Origin: Anaerolineales bacterium
GTDB taxonomy: Bacteria; Chloroflexota; Anaerolineae; Anaerolineales; Villigracilaceae
NCBI GenBank assembly: GCA_014860745.1
Contig: JACZJC010000010.1
Coordinates: 1 to 64,000 of the forward strand
Direction of reading: 5' to 3'
DNA: 64,000 bases
Shown: positions 63,601 to 64,000 of the stretch, piece by piece
Layout of the letters: the number at the start of each line of letters is the position of its first letter
How positions within the stretch are numbered: position 1 is the first letter of the stretch
Notes under the pieces: model-generated
What the model saw: the letters and a program-made list of their open reading frames with translations, nothing else
The model's database searches: none
Told to the model about the DNA's origin: nothing
Program-made: the position numbers and the translations under genes

Positions 63601-64000
63601 TTCTGCATTATCGCGCGGGGTATGGTTATCTCTCAGACCGCTCCAACCCCGGCGGGCGCGGATTTACATTGAAGATCGGCGAGGGTCTTGCGGGTTGGGT
63701 TGTGCAGCACCGCGAAGCAGTACTCGTCAACGACCTGCACCAGGACCCGCGCTGGGTAAGAAGCACCGTTGCCGGTCAAGACCACCGCAGCGCCATCACA
63801 GTCCCTATGCTGGTGGGCGAGGATGTCATCGGCGCTTTGATGGTCTTCCAGCGCGCGCCCAATTTCTTCAGCGCTGAAATGCTCAACCTGGTGAAAGCCA
63901 TTGCCAGCCAGGTGGCCGTGGCTATCAACAATGCCCATTTATATGAGCTCATCCGCGACCAGGCCGAACGCCTTGGCGTGATGCTTCGTAAAGAGCAGGA
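57669..64000 (+). CDS. Giant multi-GAF sensor protein, C-terminus beyond the window
   Basis: The frame opens at ATG 57669 and appears to stay open to the last base (over 2110 codons). One N-terminal membrane helix (about residues 5-25) is followed by a PAS-like domain (50-145), then about eleven GAF domains, roughly at 150-307, 324-477, 497-657, 670-820, 834-1014, 1064-1217, 1230-1400, 1410-1564, 1580-1734, 1744-1900 and 1934-2094. Domains begin with helices like L-x-x-I-L-x-x-x-S and end Q-A-A-V-A-I-x-N-A-x-L-Y. A coiled-coil linker R-R-V-V-E-R-T-A-Q-L-Q-R-E lies near 1912. The window ends in another linker, likely leading to a histidine kinase or other output domain. It is presumably paired with the receiver gene just upstream. 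Confidence 0.85.
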   Translation, partial: MLSGLGVSLFLAGLVVVALAWAVLRFLPRFQSDSPATANSFHFPETSNTSEATIILQPGGRVEYISDMARSYFELRENEPCDLESIARRVRPTDDFLDLCATPGHKRISIGGKLVDVASYEVPGPYPMMLLSLRGRTSLAVDQNAGATEEILQVAAEFSQGIAASLSLESTIRSILDNVSRLMPSEVLELKLWNTERQALVPYRFQQPSSARVVTGSLSQFGSLTNQLVSLRKPILLTDTRAPSEFTKNNELLLIHSYLGIPLIAGGELVGTLEAGQTSGGEFGQHDLDLLALVSGQAAVAIRNAKLYEEEQKRGSELAGLANLNQALGSARDLDDIFSKLVESVAPLFPAEIIGFMLYDEEKRTLEGKQPFHGLPPHFVQIYRTVVPADSPAEKIITSQKPIITQSTVNDGNWQALGLADVATAASLRDNALIPLLSSGRMLGYFQVGHHTQGSSAFTAEELRLMNIVANQAAAIIENVLLVQQARARAQRADALRRIASLSGSSATLEEILKYSVQELAHLLQADAGAIFLLDETRGALRLRRESTFGVSEETSNTFIQIFLDDPNYRFTVSGSQKPYFSGRLSMDRSILPVYRPLATALNMESAIVVPLVVRERSIGELMLGSKKADYFNSYDLQVVSTAADQLASAVEFASLLAQTDDSLRRRVDQLSALTRINRELGASLDVKHLLQVIHDEGLHAIQADCSSVVLFETTSDENAPQVQYFVGCESMRELNEIERMVVRKGEPRIIEDYLKEGILPVHDGARSAIIVPIMYQAGTVGLISLHSGLAGYFTPEVIELVQTLAVQAGIALVNAQRYQAEKQRSELMRRRADTLVRLTDVSYTLGHDQPLDQALQIIARGIRDSTPFRVVLMSVVEPDTGLMRRLTAVGIPQDTLNELLSRKQPLSSVQQLIRPEFKISRSYFIPVDKAPVIPTDLHMVTLDVSTAAGAASNAWNADDFLLVPLENAEGQIVGLISLDDPSNGLRPDKATIEAVEVFSAQAALLISNTLRQSELRTRIDSLSSGLQRQQKLLDITQNDLPVLLHKDLEQTISMHNLDRRAQRVRAGLAITESVSRQLDTSSALSALGRETLTQLGMSVALVAENTVEGPRLLHVLGSFPRSTNVEALFGQRNPLRASLQTGKPILISNLDEDDEWRDASLLTSLRAKGILCLPVLVENKPVAAMLAISPETMPDFTEEDHQVYLQISQQTSLILQNISLLTQTRRRLEEVNLLLDFSRQLSAMDPEAIIKSLLDSARRVLPHAHAGAVLIWNPKTDLLTPREASGYADNASMMNINYRMGEALPGNAFMSKHPRRVDEINFARDYNLSTDNLALYRQATGGRLPVSSLLVPIVSLDQNLGLLVLDNFNTTSAFRAEDEALLLSLAQQIALSLDNLRLVQTTQERAGQLQALNDAAASLTSSLRSDQLVNLLLDQLSSILPFDTATLWLRDKDRLMVASARGFSDAEQRLGLTVSVSDSALFKEMAQTGQPILVKDVREDSRFLPVEAPRLSWLGIPLISKGELVGALAVEKWQANFYTREQMQVGLTFASQSAVSLDNARLYEDSVSRATELDQRSQRLTTLNRFTSALTGSLDTEQILNLTADELLKGLGARRVSVVTFERGRAYWKITTPRTRIKLPKPLPDSPIFSRLHESLGIFNTDDARSEPDLADLMEMLGENTTALLILPLTSGQSLTALIFAQMMGEARFGINELEVGRTITNQATIALENARLYQSSVRTAERFAILNESSSLISASLDPDEIYISVHKEAERLVPMDSFVITIYDEEKNEIDPVYLYDRGKRHLGERVPFGKGMSSEVIQTARPILISNVEQVNKMDTIVIAEEAEEIQSIVAVPMIVGNKARGMLSAQSYKPGIYTAEDMQILGTLANQAIVAIQNGRLFEETQNLASTLERRVVERTAQLQREQQNTETLLRILTEVSSSLDLDRALNRTLSLLNDAIGAEQGTILLVHAEDNLLHYRAGYGYLSDRSNPGGRGFTLKIGEGLAGWVVQHREAVLVNDLHQDPRWVRSTVAGQDHRSAITVPMLVGEDVIGALMVFQRAPNFFSAEMLNLVKAIASQVAVAINNAHLYELIRDQAERLGVMLRKEQ

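Overview
The window looks like chromosomal DNA of a free-living bacterium of the phylum Chloroflexota, most likely class Anaerolineae. This rests on overall gene content and style: a fused glycyl-tRNA synthetase, a dnaG-rpoD pair next to a complete 14-gene nuo operon, GAF-array sensors, PATAN/GTPase modules, tandem GNAT proteins, and gene-embedded palindromic repeats. It is an inference, because no rRNA or other decisive marker is present.

Layout. (1) 1-7430 is an A+T-richer accessory block. It holds a DUF433 gene, a reversed-order HicB-HicA toxin-antitoxin pair, a repeat-filled gap, and a three-gene operon: a four-helix membrane protein, an orphan protein, and a 1556-residue protein joining a KGGVGR ATPase, a CHAT protease-like domain, a STAND/NB-ARC NTPase and TPRs. 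This operon is the best candidate for an undescribed conflict or defence system, and its CHAT histidine appears replaced by tyrosine. (2) 7430-15100 is housekeeping: a broken duplicate of the glyQ 5' end, a fused glyQS gene carrying several in-frame palindromic repeats, a four-helix-bundle gene, dnaG and the primary sigma factor gene rpoD. (3) 15270-30210 is the complete nuoABCDEFGHIJKLMN operon for respiratory complex I, with a well-formed promoter and repeat insertions between and inside genes. It is followed by tRNA-Lys(CUU), which has its own near-perfect promoter and a terminator. (4) 30390-39430 holds mixed core genes: a DUF554 membrane protein, cobalamin adenosyltransferase, a HET-C-like phospholipase, YqeY, the PgpH-YbeY-DgkA group, endonuclease IV-like protein, a NarL-type regulator, DinB, SDR and M23 proteins. 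Several of these have a TATAAT box about 7 bases before the start codon, so their mRNAs are probably leaderless.

(5) 39497-45150 is a c-di-GMP regulon. Three separate c-di-GMP-I (GEMM-I) riboswitches, each with its own promoter and an intrinsic terminator, precede three genes for exported proteins: a subtilase, a trypsin-like protease and a PA-domain beta-propeller-like protein. In all three, the 3' strand of aptamer helix P1 overlaps the terminator 5' arm, which predicts ON switches. A small heat-shock gene lies between units two and three. (6) 45400-51170 holds a BMP-type lipoprotein, a stand-alone receiver, a short ORF with two terminator hairpins that may be an attenuator, three GNAT genes (two of them double-domain tandem paralogues), a zinc-ribbon protein with a histone-like tail, and a HAD hydrolase. 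(7) 51280-64000 starts at a strong promoter: PATAN (DUF4388), a Ras-like GTPase, an alpha/beta hydrolase, a V4R-domain protein, a left-handed beta-helix protein, an acyl-ACP-reductase-like protein, a receiver with a degenerate GGDEF domain, and a giant sensor with about eleven GAF domains that runs off the window end.

How it fits together: nuo supplies NADH-driven proton pumping. c-di-GMP controls secretion of degradative enzymes. The last cluster combines small-GTPase and receiver signalling with what may be fatty-aldehyde or lipid chemistry. Every assignment comes from reading the sequence by eye; no database search was run.
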